Shown piece by piece: positions 22,505-35,584 of a stretch of DNA of 64,000 bases (within the stretch, counting starts at the first letter, position 1; every line of letters starts with the position of its first letter). Location: contig NW_027475143.1 in the NCBI RefSeq assembly GCF_051020985.1, forward strand, positions 372,001 to 436,000, in the 5' to 3' direction. The translations under genes were made by a program, and so were the position numbers. The stretch comes from Nomia melanderi (taxonomy: Eukaryota; Arthropoda; Insecta; Hymenoptera; Halictidae). The notes beneath the pieces were generated by a model, which was not told the origin of the DNA, did not search any database, and saw nothing but the letters and a program-made list of their open reading frames with translations.

Positions 22505-24604
22505 GGTGCTATTACAGATAGCGCAATAAATCAAAGTGAATTATCTGCAGGCCGCCCTGGCGCATGAATCTGTGCAGCGAGAACGACCTCGGACCACCAG
22601 GGGCCGAGATAACCACCGTCTCATGGGGCCGGACACTCAGGGTCAGGGGAAAATCCAATATATATATGGTGATATCTCGGGAGCTATTACAGATCGCGCA
22701 ATAAATCAAAGTGAATTATCTGCAGGAGGCCCTGGCGCATGAACCTGTGCAACATGAACGACCTCGGAAGACCAGGGGCCGAGAAAACCACAGTCTCATG
22801 GGGCCGGACACACAGGGTCAGGGAAAAATCCAATATATATGTGGTGAAATCTCAGGTGCTATTAGAGATAGCGCAATAAACCAAAGGGCATTGTCTGTAG
22901 GATGCCCTGGCGCATGAATCCGTGCAGCGGGAACGACCTCGGACCACCAGGGGCGGAGAAAACTACCGTCTCATGGGGCCGGACACTCAGGGTCAGGGAA
23001 AAATCCAATATATCTCTGGTGATATCTCGGGTGCTATTAGAGAAAGCGCAATAAAACAAAGTGCATTGTCTGTAGGAGGCCCTGGCTCATGAATCTGTGC
23101 AGCGGGAACGACCTCGGACCACCAGGGGCCGAGAAAACCACCTTCTCATGGGGTCGGAGACTCAGGGTCAGGGAAAAATCCAATATAAATCTGGTGATAT
23201 CTCGGGCGCTATTACAGATAGGGCAATAAATCAAAGTGCATTGTCTGCAGGAGGCCCTGGCGCATGGATCTGTGCAGCGGGATCGACCTCGGACCACGAG
23301 GGACCGAGAAAACCATCGACACATGGCGCCGGACTGTCAGGGTCAAGGAAAAATCCAATATATATCTGGTGATATCTCGGGTGCTATTAGAGATAGCGCA
23401 ATAAATCAAACTGCATTGTCTGTAGGAGGCACTGGCGAATGAATCTGTGCAGCAGGAAAGACCTCGGACCGCCGGGCGCCGAGAAAACCACCGTCTCATG
23501 GGACCGAACTGTCAGGGTCAGGGAAAAATCCAATATATATCTGGTGATATCTCGGGAGCTATTAGAGATAGCGCAATAAATCAAAGTGCATTGTTTATAG
23601 GTGGCACTGGCGAATGAATCTGTGCAGCAGGAACGACCTCGGACCGCCGGGCGCCGAGAAACCCACCGTCTCATGGGACCGGACTGTCAGTGTCAGGGGA
23701 AAATCCAATATATATATGGTGATATCACGGGTGCTATTACAGAAAGCGCAATAAATCAAAGTGCATTGTCTGCAGGAGGCCCTGGCGCATGTATCTGTGC
23801 AGCGGGATCAACCTCGGATCACCAGGGGCCGAGAAATTCACCGTCTCATGGGGTCGGACTCTCAGGGTGAGGGAAACATCCAATATAAATCTGGTGATAT
23901 CTCGGGTGCTATTACAGATAGCGCAATAAATCAAAGTGCATTGTCTGCAGGAGGCCCTAGGGCATGAATCTGTGCAGCGGGAACGACCTCGGACCACCAG
24001 GGGCCGAGAAAACCACGGTCTCATGGGGCCGGACACTCAGTGTCAGGGGAAAATCCAATATATATATGGTGATATCACGGGTGCTATTACAGAAAGCGCA
24101 ATAGATCAAAGTGCATTGTCTGTAGGAGGCCCTGGCGCATCTATCGGTGCAGCGGGATCAACCTCGGACCACCAGGGGCCGAGAAAATCACCGTCTCATG
24201 GGGCCGGACTGTCAGGAACAGGGAAAAATCCAATATATATCTGGTGATATCTCGGGGGCTATTAGAGATAGCGCAATAAATCAAATTGCATTGTCTGTAG
24301 GGGGCACTGGCGAATGAATCTGTGCAGCAGGAACGACCTCGGTACACCAGGGGCCGAGAAAACCACCGTCTCATGGGGTCGGACTCTCGGGGTCAGGGAC
24401 AAATCCAATATATATCTGGTGATATCTCGGGAGCTATTACAGATAGCGCAATAAATCAAAGTATATTGTCTGTACGATTCCCTGGCGCATGGATCTGTGC
24501 AGCGGGAACGACCTCGGACCACCAGGGGCCGAGAAAACCACCGTCTCATGGGGCCGGACACTCAGTGTCAGGGGAAAATCCAATATATATATGGTGATAT
24601 CACG
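22505..24604 (+). repeat. Cassette R, copy 5 (12 monomers)
   Basis: It matches R1 at offset 14,653 to about 23,440, with one monomer missing afterwards (offset 14,478). The missing monomer corresponds to the one around 8,902-9,076, and the fused monomer starts near 23,380. From 23,593 it also matches R3 at offset 10,478. A private ACATGAACG variant lies at about 22,752. Confidence 0.85.
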
Positions 24605-25129
24605 GGTGCTATTACAGAAAGCGCAATAAATCAAAGTGAATTATATGCAGGGGGCCCTGGCGCATGATTCTGTGCAGCGGGATCGACCTCGGACCACCAG
24701 GGGCCGAGAAAACCACCGTCTCATGGGGCCGGACGCTCAGGGTCAGGGGAAAATCCAATATATATATGGTGATATCTCGGGTGCTATTACAGATAGCGCA
24801 ATAAATCAAAGTGCATTGTCTGCAGGAAGCCCTGGCGCATGAATCTGTGCAGCGGGAACGACCTCGGACCACCAGGGGCCGAGGAAACCACCGTCTCATG
24901 GATTCGGACACTCAGGGTCAGGGAAAAATCCAATATAAATCTGGTGATATCTCGGGTGCTATTACAGATAGCGCAATAAATCAAAGTGCATTGTCTGTAG
25001 GAGGCCCTGGCGCATGAATCTGTGCTGCGGGATCGACCTCGGACCACCAGGGGCCGAAAAAACTACCGTCTCATGGGGCCGGACGCTCAGGGTCAGGGGA
25101 AAATCCAATATATATCTAGTGATATCTCG

Positions 25130-25479
25130 GGTGCTATTACAGATAGCGCAATAAATCAAAGTGCATTGTCTGTAGGAGACCCTGGCGCATGAATCTGTGC
25201 AGCGGGAACGACCTCGGACCACCAGGGGCCGAGAAAACCACCGTCTCATGGGGCCGGACACTCAGGGTCAGGGGAAAATCCAATATATATCTAGTGATAT
25301 CTCGGGTGCTATTACAGATAGCGCAATAAATCAAAGTGCATTGTCTGTAGGAGACCCTGGCGCATGAATCTGTGCAGCGGGAACGACCTCGGACCACCAG
25401 GGGCCGAGAAAACCACCGTCTCATGGGGCCGGACACTCAGGGTCAGGGGAAAAATCCAATATATATGTGGTGATATCTC
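25130..25479 (+). repeat. Single-monomer duplication within Q3
   Basis: Two adjacent monomers share the private GGAGACCCTGG variant, and the same place in Q1, Q2a, Q4 and Q5 has one monomer with GGAGGCCCTGG. The duplication is therefore specific to this copy and young. Confidence 0.8.
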
Positions 25480-26531
25480 GGGTGCTATTACAGATAGCGC
25501 AATAAATCAAAGGGCATTGTCTGTAGGAGGCCCTGGCGCATGAATCTGTGCAGCGGGAACGACCTCGGACCACCAGGGGTCGAGAAAACCACCGTCTCAT
25601 GGGGCCGGACACTCAGGTTCAGGGAAAAATCCAATATATATCTGGTGATATCTCGGGTGTTATTAGAGATAGCGCAATAAACCAAAGTGAATTATCTGCA
25701 GGTGGCCCTGGCGCATGATTCTGTGCAGCAGGAACGACCTCGGACAACCAGGGGCCGAGAGAACCACCGTCTCATGTTGCCGGACACTCAGGGTCAGGGA
25801 AAAATCCAATATATATCTGGTGATATCTTGGGTGCTATTAGAGATAGCGCAATAAACCAAAGTGAATTATCTGCAAGAGGCCCTGGCGCATGAATCTGTG
25901 CAGCGGGAACAACCACGGACCACCAGGGGCCGAGACAACCACCGTCTCATGGGGCCGGACACTCAGGGTCAGGGGAAAATCCAATATATATCTGGTGATA
26001 TCTCGGGTGCTATTTGAGATAGCGTCATTAACCAAAGTGAATTATCTGCAGGAGTCCCTGGCGCAGGAATCTGTGCTGCGGGATCGACCTCGGACCACCA
26101 GGGGCCGAAAAAACTACCGTCTCATGGGGCCGGACGCTCAGGGTCAGGGGAAAATCCAATATATATCTAGTGATATCTCGGGTGCTATTACAGATAGCGC
26201 AATAAATCAAAGTGCATTGTCTGTAGGAGGCCCTGGCGCATGAATCTGTGCAGCGGGAACGACCTCGGACCACCAGGGGCCGAGAAAACCACCGTCTCAT
26301 GGGGCCGGACACTCAGGGTCAGGGGAAAAATCCAATATATATGTGGTGATATCTCGGGTGCTATTACAGATAGCGCAATAAATAAAAGGGCATTGTCTGT
26401 AGGAGGCCCTGGCGCATGAATCTGTGCAGCGGGAACGACCTCGGACCACCAGGGGTCGAGAAAACCACCGTCTCATGGGGCCGGACACTCAAGGTCAGGG
26501 GAAAATCCAATATATATATGGTGATATCTCG

Positions 26532-26681
26532 GGTTGTATTACAGATAGCGCAATAAATCACAGTGCATTGTCTGTAGGAGGCCCTGGCGCACGAATCTGT
26601 GCAGCGGGAACGACCTCGGACCACCAGGGGCCGGACACTCAGGGTCAGGGAAAAATCCAATATATATCTGGTGATATCTCG
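26532..26681 (+). repeat. 150-bp monomer, copy 4 (end of Q3)
   Basis: It has the same deletion, with GGGGCCG at 26,627-26,633. Confidence 0.95.
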
Positions 26682-28781
26682 GGTGCTATTACAGATAGCG
26701 CAATAAATCAAAGTGAATTATCTGCAGGCCGCCCTGGCGCATGAATCTGTGCAACGGGAACGACCTCGGAAGACCAGGGGCCGAGAAAACCACAGTCTCA
26801 TGGGGCCGGACACTCAGGGTCAGGGAAAAATCCAATATATATGTGGTGAAATCTCAGGTGCTATTAGAGATAGCGCAATAAACCAAAGGGCATTGTCTGT
26901 AGGATGCCCTGGCGCATGAATCCGTGCAGCGGGAACGACCTCGGACCACCAGGGGCGGAGAAAACTACCGTCTCATGGGGCCGGACACTCAGGGTCAGGG
27001 AAAAATCCAATATATCTCTGGTGATATCTCGGGTGCTATTAGAGAAAGCGCAATAAAACAAAGTGCATTGTCTGTAGGAGGCCCTGGCTCATGAATCTGT
27101 GCAGCGGGAACGACCTCGGACCACCAGGGGCCGAGAAAACCACCTTCTCATGGGGTCGGAGACTCAGAGTCAGGGAAAAATCCAATATAAATCTGGTGAT
27201 ATCTCGGGCGCTATTACAGATAGGGCAATAAATCAAAGTGCATTGTCTGCAGGAGGCCCTGGCGCATGGATCTGTGCAGCGGGATCGACCTCGGACCACG
27301 AGGGACCGAGAAAACCATCGACACATGGCGCCGGACTGTCAGGGTCAAGGAAAAATCCAATATATATCTGGTGATATCTCGGGTGCTATTAGAGATAGCG
27401 CAATAAATCAAACTGCATTGTCTGTAGGAGGCACTGGCGAATGAATCTGTGCAGCAGGAAAGACCTCGGACCGCCGGGCGCCGAGAAAACCACCGTCTCA
27501 TGGGACCGAACTGTCAGGGTCAGGGAAAAATCCAATATATATCTGGTGATATCTCGGGGGCTATTAGAGATAGGGCAATAAATCAAATTGCATTGTCTGT
27601 AGGGGGCACTGGCGAATGAATCTGTGCAGCAGGAACGACCTCGGTACACCAGGGGCCGAGAAAACCACCGTCTCATGGGGCCGAACTGTCAGGGTCAGGG
27701 AAAAATCCAATATATATCTGGTGATATCTCGGGAGCTATTAGAGATAGCGCAATAAATCAAAGTGCATTGTCTATAGGTGGCACTGGCGAATGAATCTGT
27801 GCAGCAGGAACGACCTCGGACCGCCGGGCGCCGAGAAACCCATCGTCTCATGGGACCGGACTGTCAGTGTCAGGGGAAAATCCAATATATATATGGTGAT
27901 ATCACGGGTGCTATTACAGAAAGCGCAATAAATCAAAGTGCATTGTCTGCAGGAGGCCCTGGCGCATGTATCTGTGCAGCGGGATCAACCTCGGATCACC
28001 AGGGGCCGAGAAATTCACCGTCTCATGGGGTCGGACTCTCAGGGTCAGGGAAACATCCAATATAAATCTGGTGATATCTCGGGTGCTATTACAGATAGCG
28101 CAATAAATCAAAGTGCATTGTCTGCAGGAGGCCCTAGGGCATGAATCTGTGCAGCGGGAACGACCTCGGACCACCAGGGGCCGAGAAAACCACGGTCTCA
28201 TGGGGCCGGACACTCAGTGTCAGGGGAAAATCCAATATATATATGGTGATATCACGGGTGCTATTACAGAAAGCGCAATAAATCAAAGTGCATTGTCTGT
28301 AGGAGGCACTGGCGAATGAATCTGTGCAGCAGGAACGACCTCGGTACACCAGGGGCCGAGAAAACCACCGTCTCATGGGGTCGGACTCTCAGGGTCAGGG
28401 ACAAATCCAATATATATCTGGTGATATCTCGGGAGCTATTACAGATAGCGCAATAAATCAAAGTATATTGTCTGTACGATTCCCTGGCGCATGAATCTGT
28501 GCAGCGGGAACGACCTCGGACCACCAGGGGCCGAGAAAACCACCGTCTCATGGGGCCGGACACTCAGTGTCAGGGGAAAATCCAATATATATATGGTGAT
28601 ATCACGGGTGCTATTACAGAAAGCGCAATAAATCAAAGTGCATTGTCTGTAGGAGGCCCTGGCGCATGAATCTGTGCAGCGGGAACGACCTCGGACTACC
28701 AGGGGCAGAGAAAAGTACCGTCTCATGGGGCCGGACACTCAGGGTCATGGAAAAATCCAAAATATATCTGGCGATATCTCG
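26682..28781 (+). repeat. Cassette R, copy 6
   Basis: The second monomer of R is missing: the first monomer here has the start of R1's first and the end of R1's second. The rest follows R order to about 28,300. After a hybrid monomer near 28,300-28,376, the end has GGACTACCAGGGGCAGAG and GGCGATATC monomers that also end R8 (offset 11,178). Confidence 0.82.
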
Positions 28782-30881
28782 GGTGCTATTAGAGATAGCG
28801 CAGTAAACCAAAGTGCATTGTCTGCAGGAAGCCCTGGCGCATGAATCTGTGCAGCGGGAACGACCTCGGACCACCAGGGGCCGAGAAAACCACCGTCTCA
28901 TGGTGTCGGAGACTCAGGGTCAGTGAAAAATCCAATATAAATCTGGTGATATCTCGGGTGCTATTACATATAGCGCTATAAATCAAAGTCCATTGTCTGC
29001 AGGAGGCCCTGGCGCATGGATCGGTGCAGCGGGATCGACCTCGGACGAGGATGGACCGAGAATACCATCGGCACATGGTGCCGGACTGTCAGAGTCAAGG
29101 AAAAATACAATATATATCTGGTGATATCTCGGGTGCTATTAGAGATAGCGCAATAAACCAAAGTGAATTATCTGCAGGTGGCCCTGGCGCATGATTCTGT
29201 GCAGCGGGAACGACCTCGGACCACCAGGGGCCGCGAAAACCACCGTCTCATGGGGCCGGACACTCAGGGTCAGGGAAAAATCAAATATATATCTGGTGAT
29301 ATCTCGGGTGCTATTAGATATAGCGCAATAAATCAATGTGCATTGTCTGCAGGAGGCCCTGGCGCATGAATCTGTGCAGCGGTATCTACCTTGGACCACC
29401 AGGGTCCGAGAAAATCACCGACACATGGGGCCGGGCACACAGGTTCAGGGAAAAATCCAACATATATCTGGTGATATCTCGGGTTCTATTACAGATAGCG
29501 CGATAAATCAAAGTGCATTGTCTGCCGGAGGCCCTGGCACATGCATCTGTGCAGCGGGAATGACCTCGGACCACCGGGGTCCGAGAAAACCACCGTCTCA
29601 TGGGGCCGGACACTCAGGGTCAGGGAAAAATCAAATATATATCTGGTGATATCTCGGGTAGTATTAGAGATATCGCAATAAACCAAAGTGAATTATCTGC
29701 AGGAGGCCCTGGCGCATGCATCTGGGCAGCGGGAACGACCTCGGACCACCAGAGGCCGGGAAAACCACCATCTCATGGGGCCGGACACTCAGGGTCAGGG
29801 GAAAATCCAATATATATCTGGTGATATCTCGGGTGCTATTTGAGATAGCGCCATTAACCAAAGTGAATTATCTGCAGGAGTCCCTGGCGCAGGAATCTGT
29901 GCAGCGGGAACGACCTCGGACCACCAGGGGCCGAGAAAAGCACCGTCTCATGGGGCCGGACACTCAGGTTCAGGGAAAAATCCAATATATATCTGGTGAT
30001 ATCTCGGGTGCTATTAGAGATAGCGCAATAAACCAAAGTGAATTATCTGCAGGTGGCCCTGGCGCATGATCCTGTGCAGCAGGAACGACCTCGGACCACC
30101 AGGGGCCGAGAAAACCACCGTCTCATGTTGCCGGACACTCAGGGTCAGGGAAAAATCCAATATATATCTGGTGATATCTCGGGTGCTATTAGAGATAGCG
30201 CAATAAACCGACGTGGATTATCTGCAGGAGGCCCTGGCGCATGCATCTGTGCAGCGGGAACGACCACGGACCACCAGGGGCCGAGACAACCACCGTCTCA
30301 TGGTGCCGGACGCTCAGGGTCGGGGAAAAATCCAATATATATCTGGTGATATCTTGGGTGCTATTAGAGATAGCGCAATAAACCAAAGTGAATTATCTGC
30401 AAGAGGCCCTGGCGCATGAATCTGTGCAGCGGGAACGACCACGGACCACCAGGGGCCGAGACAACCACCGTCTCATGGGGCCGGACACTCAGGGTCAGGG
30501 GAAAATCCAATATATATCTGGTGATATCACGGGTGCTATTACAGATAGCGCTATAAATCAAAGTCCATTGTCTGCAGGAGGCCCTGGCGCATGGATCGGT
30601 GCAGCGGGATCGACCTCGGACCAGGATGGACCGAGAATACCATCGGCACATGGCGCCGGACTGTCAGAGTCAAGGAAAAATCCAATATATATCTGGTGAT
30701 ATCTCGGGTGCTATTAGAGATAGCGAAATAAATCAAAGAGCATTGTTTGCAGGAGACCCTGGCGCATGAATCTGTGCAGCGGGAACGACCTCGGACCACC
30801 AGGGGCCGAGAAAACCACCGTCTCATGGGGTCGGACACTCAGGGTCAGCGAAAAATCCAATATATATGTGGTGATATCTCA
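28782..30881 (+). repeat. Cassette P, copy 3, shortened by ten and then one monomer
   Basis: It matches P2 at offset 10,478 to about 29,440, then at 8,727, a loss of 1,751 bp, which is exactly the spacing of the internal duplication in P. The monomer at about 29,386-29,613 is a hybrid: its GGGCACACAGGTTC (29,432) matches the first internal copy, and its CTGCCGGAGG (29,522) matches the second. A further monomer is missing near 29,830 (offset becomes 8,552). No type B monomer remains in this copy. Confidence 0.85.
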
Positions 30882-32620
30882 GGTGCTATTAGAGATAGCG
30901 CAATAAACCAAAGGGCATTGTCTGTAGGAGGTCCTGGCGCATGAATCCGTGCAGCGGGAACGACCTCGGACCACCAGGGGCCGAGAAAACTACCGTCTCA
31001 TGGGGCCGGACACTCAGGGTCAGGGAAAAATCCAATATATCTCTGCTGATATCTCGGGTGCTATTAGAGATAGCGCAATAAAACAAAGTGCATTGTCTGT
31101 AGGAGGCCCTGGTGCATGAATCTGTGCAGCGGGTACGACCTCGGACCACCAGAGGCCGAGAAAAGCACCGTCTCATGGGGCCGGACACTCAGGTTCAGGG
31201 AAAAATCCAATATATATCTGGTGATATCTCGGGTGTTATTAGAGATAGCGCAATAAACCAAAGTGAATTATCTGCAGGTGGCCCTGGCGCATGATTCTGT
31301 GCAGCAGGAACGACCTCGGACCACCAGGGGCCGAGAAAACCACCGTCTCATGTTGCCGGACACTCAGGGTCAGGGAAAAATCCAATATATATCTGGTGAT
31401 ATCTTGGGTGCTATTAGAGATAGCGCAATAAACCAAAGTGAATTATCTGCAAGAGGCCCTGGCGCATGAATCTGTGCAGCGGGAACAACCACGGACCACC
31501 AGGGGCCGAGACAACCACCGTCTCATGGGGCCGGACACTCAGGGTCAGGGGAAAATCCAATATATATCTGGTGATATCTCGGGTGCTATTTGAGATAGCG
31601 TCATTAACCAAAGTGAATTATCTGCAGGAGTCCCTGGCGCAGGAATCTGTGCAGCGGGAACGACCTCGGACCACCAGGGGCAGAGAAAACTACCGTCTCA
31701 TGTGGCCAGACACCCAGGGTAAGGGAAAAATCCAACATATATCTGGTGATATCTCGGGTGCTATTAGAGACAGCGCAATAAATCAAAGTGAATTATATGC
31801 AGGGGGCCCTGGCGCAGGAATCTGTGCAGCGGGAACGACCTCGGACCACCAGGGGCCGAGAAAACCACCGTCTCATGGGGCCGGACGCTCAGGGTCAGGG
31901 GAAAATCCAATATATATATGGTGATATCTCGGGTGCTATTACAGATAGCGCAATAAATCAAAGTGCATTGTCTGCAGGAAGCCCTGGCGCATGAATCTGT
32001 GCAGCGGGAACGACCTCGGACCACCAGGGGCCGAGGAAACCTCCGTCTCATGGATTCGGACACTCAGGGTCAGGGAAAAATCCAATATAAATCTGGTGAT
32101 ATCTCGGGTGCTATTACAGATAGCGCAATAAATCAAAGTGCATTGTCTGTAGGAGGCCCTGGCGCATGAATCTGTGCTGCGGGGTCGACCTCGGACCACC
32201 AGGGGCCGAAAAAACTACCGTCTCATGGGGCCGGACGCTCAGGGTCAGGGGAAAATCCAATATATATCTAGTGATATCTCGGGTGCTATTACAGATAGCG
32301 CAATAAATCAAAGTGCATTGTCTGTAGGAGGCCCTGGCGCATGAATCTGTGCAGCGGGAACGACCTCGGACCACCAGGGGCCGAGAAAACCACCGTCTCA
32401 TGGGGCCGGACACTCAGGGTCAGGGGAAAAATCCAATATATATGTGGTGATATCTCGGGTGCTATTACAGATAGCGCAATAAATAAAAGGGCATTGTCTG
32501 TAGGAGGCCCTGGCGCATGAATCTGTGCAGCGGGAACGACCTCGGACCACCAGGGGTCGAGAAAACCACCGTCTCATGGGGCCGGACACTCAAGGTCAGG
32601 GGAAAATCCAATATATATAT
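30882..32620 (+). repeat. Cassette Q, copy 4 (truncated)
   Basis: It matches Q1 at offset 24,931 until about 32,635, where the sequence jumps back to the P tail instead of reaching the short monomer. A patch at about 31,812-31,840 (GGCGCAGGAATC and GGGAACG) differs from Q1 and Q5 at three nearby sites, which looks like a small conversion tract. Confidence 0.82.
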
Positions 32621-33682
32621 GGTGATATCTCGGGTGCTATTTGAGATAGCGCCATTAACCAAAGTGAATTATCTGCAGGAGTCCCTGGCGCAGCAATCTG
32701 TGCAGCGGGAACGACCTCGGACCACCAGGGGCCGAGAAAAGCACCGTCTCATGGGGCCGGACACTCAGGTTCAGGGAAAAATCCAATATATATCTGGTGA
32801 TATCTCGGGTGCTATTAGAGATAGCGCAATAAACCAAAGTGAATTATCTGCAGGTGGCCCTGGCGCATGATTCTGTGCAGCAGGAACGACCTCGGACCAC
32901 CAGGGGCCGAGAAAACCACCGTCTTATGTTGCCGGACACTCAGGGTCAGGGAAAAATCCAATATATATCTGGTGATATCTCGGGTGCTATTAGAGATAGC
33001 GCAATAAACCGACGTGGATTATCTGCAGGAGGCCCTGGCGCATGCATCTGTGCAGCGGGAACGACCACGGACCACCAGGGGCCGAGACAACCACCGTCTC
33101 ATGGTGCCGGACGCTCAGGGTCGGGGAAAAATCCAATATATATCTGGTGATATCTTGGGTGCTATTAGAGATAGCGCAATAAACCAAAGTGAATTATCTG
33201 CAAGAGGCCCTGGCGCATGAATCTGTGCAGCGGGAACGACCACGGACCACCAGGGGCCGAGACAACCACCGTCTCATGGGGCCGGACACTCAGGGTCAGG
33301 GGAAAATCCAATATATATCTGGTGATATCACGGGTGCTATTACAGATAGCGCTATAAATCAAAGTCCATTGTCTGCAGGAGGCCCTGGCGCATGGATCGG
33401 TGCAGCGGGATCGACCTCGGACCAGGATGGACCGAGAATACCATCGGCACATGGCGCCGGACTGTCAGAGTCAAGGAAAAATCCAATATATATCTGGTGA
33501 TATCTCGGGTGCTATTAGAGATAGCGAAATAAATCAAAGTGCATTGTTTGCAGGAGACCCTGGCGCATGAATCTGTGCAGCGGGAACGACCTCGGACCAC
33601 CAGGGGCCGAGAAAACCACCGTCTCATGGGGTCGGACACTCAGGGTCAGCGAAAAATCCAATATATATGTGGTGATATCTCA
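32621..33682 (+). repeat. Cassette P, copy 4 (tail only)
   Basis: Six monomers match 29,820-30,881 at offset 2,801. This is the start of the second unit of the 16-monomer duplication. Confidence 0.85.
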
Positions 33683-35584
33683 GGTGCTATTAGAGATAGC
33701 GCAATAAACCAAAGGGGCATTGTCTGTAGGAGGTCCTGGCGCATGAATCCGTGCAGCGGGAACGACCTCGGACCACCAGGGGCCGAGAAAACTACCGTCT
33801 CATGGGGCCGGACACTCAGGGTCAGGGAAAAATCCAATATATCTCTGCTGATATCTCGGGTGCTATTAGAGATAGCGCAATAAAACAAAGTGCATTGTCT
33901 GTAGGAGGCCCTGGCGCATGAATCTGTGCAGCGGGTACGACCTCGGACCACCAGAGGCCGAGAAAAGCACCGTCTCATGGGGCCGGACACTCAGGTTCAG
34001 GGAAAAATCCAATATATATCTGGTGATATCTCGGGTGTTATTAGAGATAGCGCAATAAACCAAAGTGAATTATCTGCAGGTGGCCCTGGCGCATGATTCT
34101 GTGCAGCAGGAACGACCTCGGACCACCAGGGGCCGAGAAAACCACCGTCTCATGTTGCCGGACACTCAGGGTCAGGGAAAAATCCAATATATATCTGGTG
34201 ATATCTTGGGTGCTATTAGAGATAGCGCAATAAACCAAAGTGAATTATCTGCAAGAGGCCCTGGCGCATGAATCTGTGCAGCGGGAACAACCACGGACCA
34301 CCAGGGGCCGAGACAACCACCGTCTCATGGGGCCGGACACTCAGGGTCAGGGGAAAATCCAATATATATCTGGTGATATCTCGGGTGCTATTTGAGATAG
34401 CGTCATTAACCAAAGTGAATTATCTGCAGGAGTCCCTGGCGCAGGAATCTGTGCAGCGGGAACGACCTCGGACCACCAGGGGCAGAGAAAACTACCGTCT
34501 CATGTGGCCAGACACCCAGGGTAAGGGAAAAATCCAACATATATCTGGTGATATCTCGGGTGCTATTAGAGACAGCGCAATAAATCAAAGTGAATTATAT
34601 GCAGGGGGCCCTGGCGCATGATTCTGTGCAGCGGGATCGACCTCGGACCACCAGGGGCCGAGAAAACCACCGTCTCATGGGGCCGGACGCTCAGGGTCAG
34701 GGGAAAATCCAATATATATATGGTGATATCTCGGGTGCTATTACAGATAGCGCAATAAATCAAAGTGCATTGTCTGCAGGAAGCCCTGGCGCATGAATCT
34801 GTGCAGCGGGAACGACCTCGGACCACCAGGGGCCGAGGAAACCACCGTCTCATGGATTCGGACACTCAGGGTCAGGGAAAAATCCAATATAAATCTGGTG
34901 ATATCTCGGGTGCTATTACAGATAGCGCAATAAATCAAAGTGCATTGTCTGTAGGAGGCCCTGGCGCATGAATCTGTGCTGCGGGGTCGACCTCGGACCA
35001 CCAGGGGCCGAAAAAACTACCGTCTCATGGGGCCGGACGCTCAGGGTCAGGGGAAAATCCAATATATATCTAGTGATATCTCGGGTGCTATTACAGATAG
35101 CGCAATAAATCAAAGTGCATTGTCTGTAGGAGGCCCTGGCGCATGAATCTGTGCAGCGGGAACGACCTCGGACCACCAGGGGCCGAGAAAACCACCGTCT
35201 CATGGGGCCGGACACTCAGGGTCAGGGGAAAAATCCAATATATATGTGGTGATATCTCGGGTGCTATTACAGATAGCGCAATAAATAAAAGGGCATTGTC
35301 TGTAGGAGGCCCTGGCGCATGAATCTGTGCAGCGGGAACGACCACGGACCACCAGGGGTCGAGAAAACCACCGTCTCATGGGGCCGGACACTCAAGGTCA
35401 GGGGAAAATCCAATATATATATGGTGATATCTCGGGTTGTATTACAGATAGCGCAATAAATCACAGTGCATTGTCTGTAGGAGGCCCTGGCGCACGAATC
35501 TGTGCAGCGGGAACGACCTCGGACCACCAGGGGCCGGACACTCAGGGTCAGGGAAAAATCCAATATATATCTGGTGATATCTCG
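33683..35584 (+). repeat. Cassette Q, copy 5 (complete)
   Basis: It matches Q4 at 2,801/2,802 and Q1 fully. One extra G at about 33,714 (AAAGGGGCAT against AAAGGGCAT) changes the offset by one base. It ends in the 150-bp monomer 35,435-35,584 and passes into R7. Confidence 0.85.
35435..35584 (+). repeat. 150-bp monomer, copy 5 (end of Q5)
   Basis: It has the same deletion, with GGGGCCG at 35,530-35,536. Q4 lacks this monomer because it is truncated first. Confidence 0.95.

Larger units (their letters stand above)
24605..26681 (+). repeat. Cassette Q, copy 3
   Basis: It matches Q2a/Q2b at offset 10,478, rising to 10,653 after a single-monomer duplication (25,130-25,304, repeated next door with the private GGAGACCCTGG variant). 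It then falls to 10,128 after a three-monomer loss near 26,070. It ends with the 150-bp monomer 26,532-26,681. Confidence 0.82.
29820..35422 (+). repeat. 16-monomer tandem duplication (2,801 + 2,802 bp)
   Basis: Unit 1 is 29,820-32,620 and unit 2 is 32,621-35,422. By eye I find only about a dozen differences, several of them clustered, so identity is above 99%. Both units contain the end of P followed by most of Q. The junction at 32,620 joins the middle of Q's short-monomer predecessor to the CTATTTGAGATAGCG monomer of P. This is one of the most recent amplifications in the window. Confidence 0.88.

Noticed and set aside
33708..33720. Biological meaning of the extra G (AAAGGGGCAT)
   Set aside because: A single base in a G run between near-identical copies may well be a read error; it is used only as a position marker.
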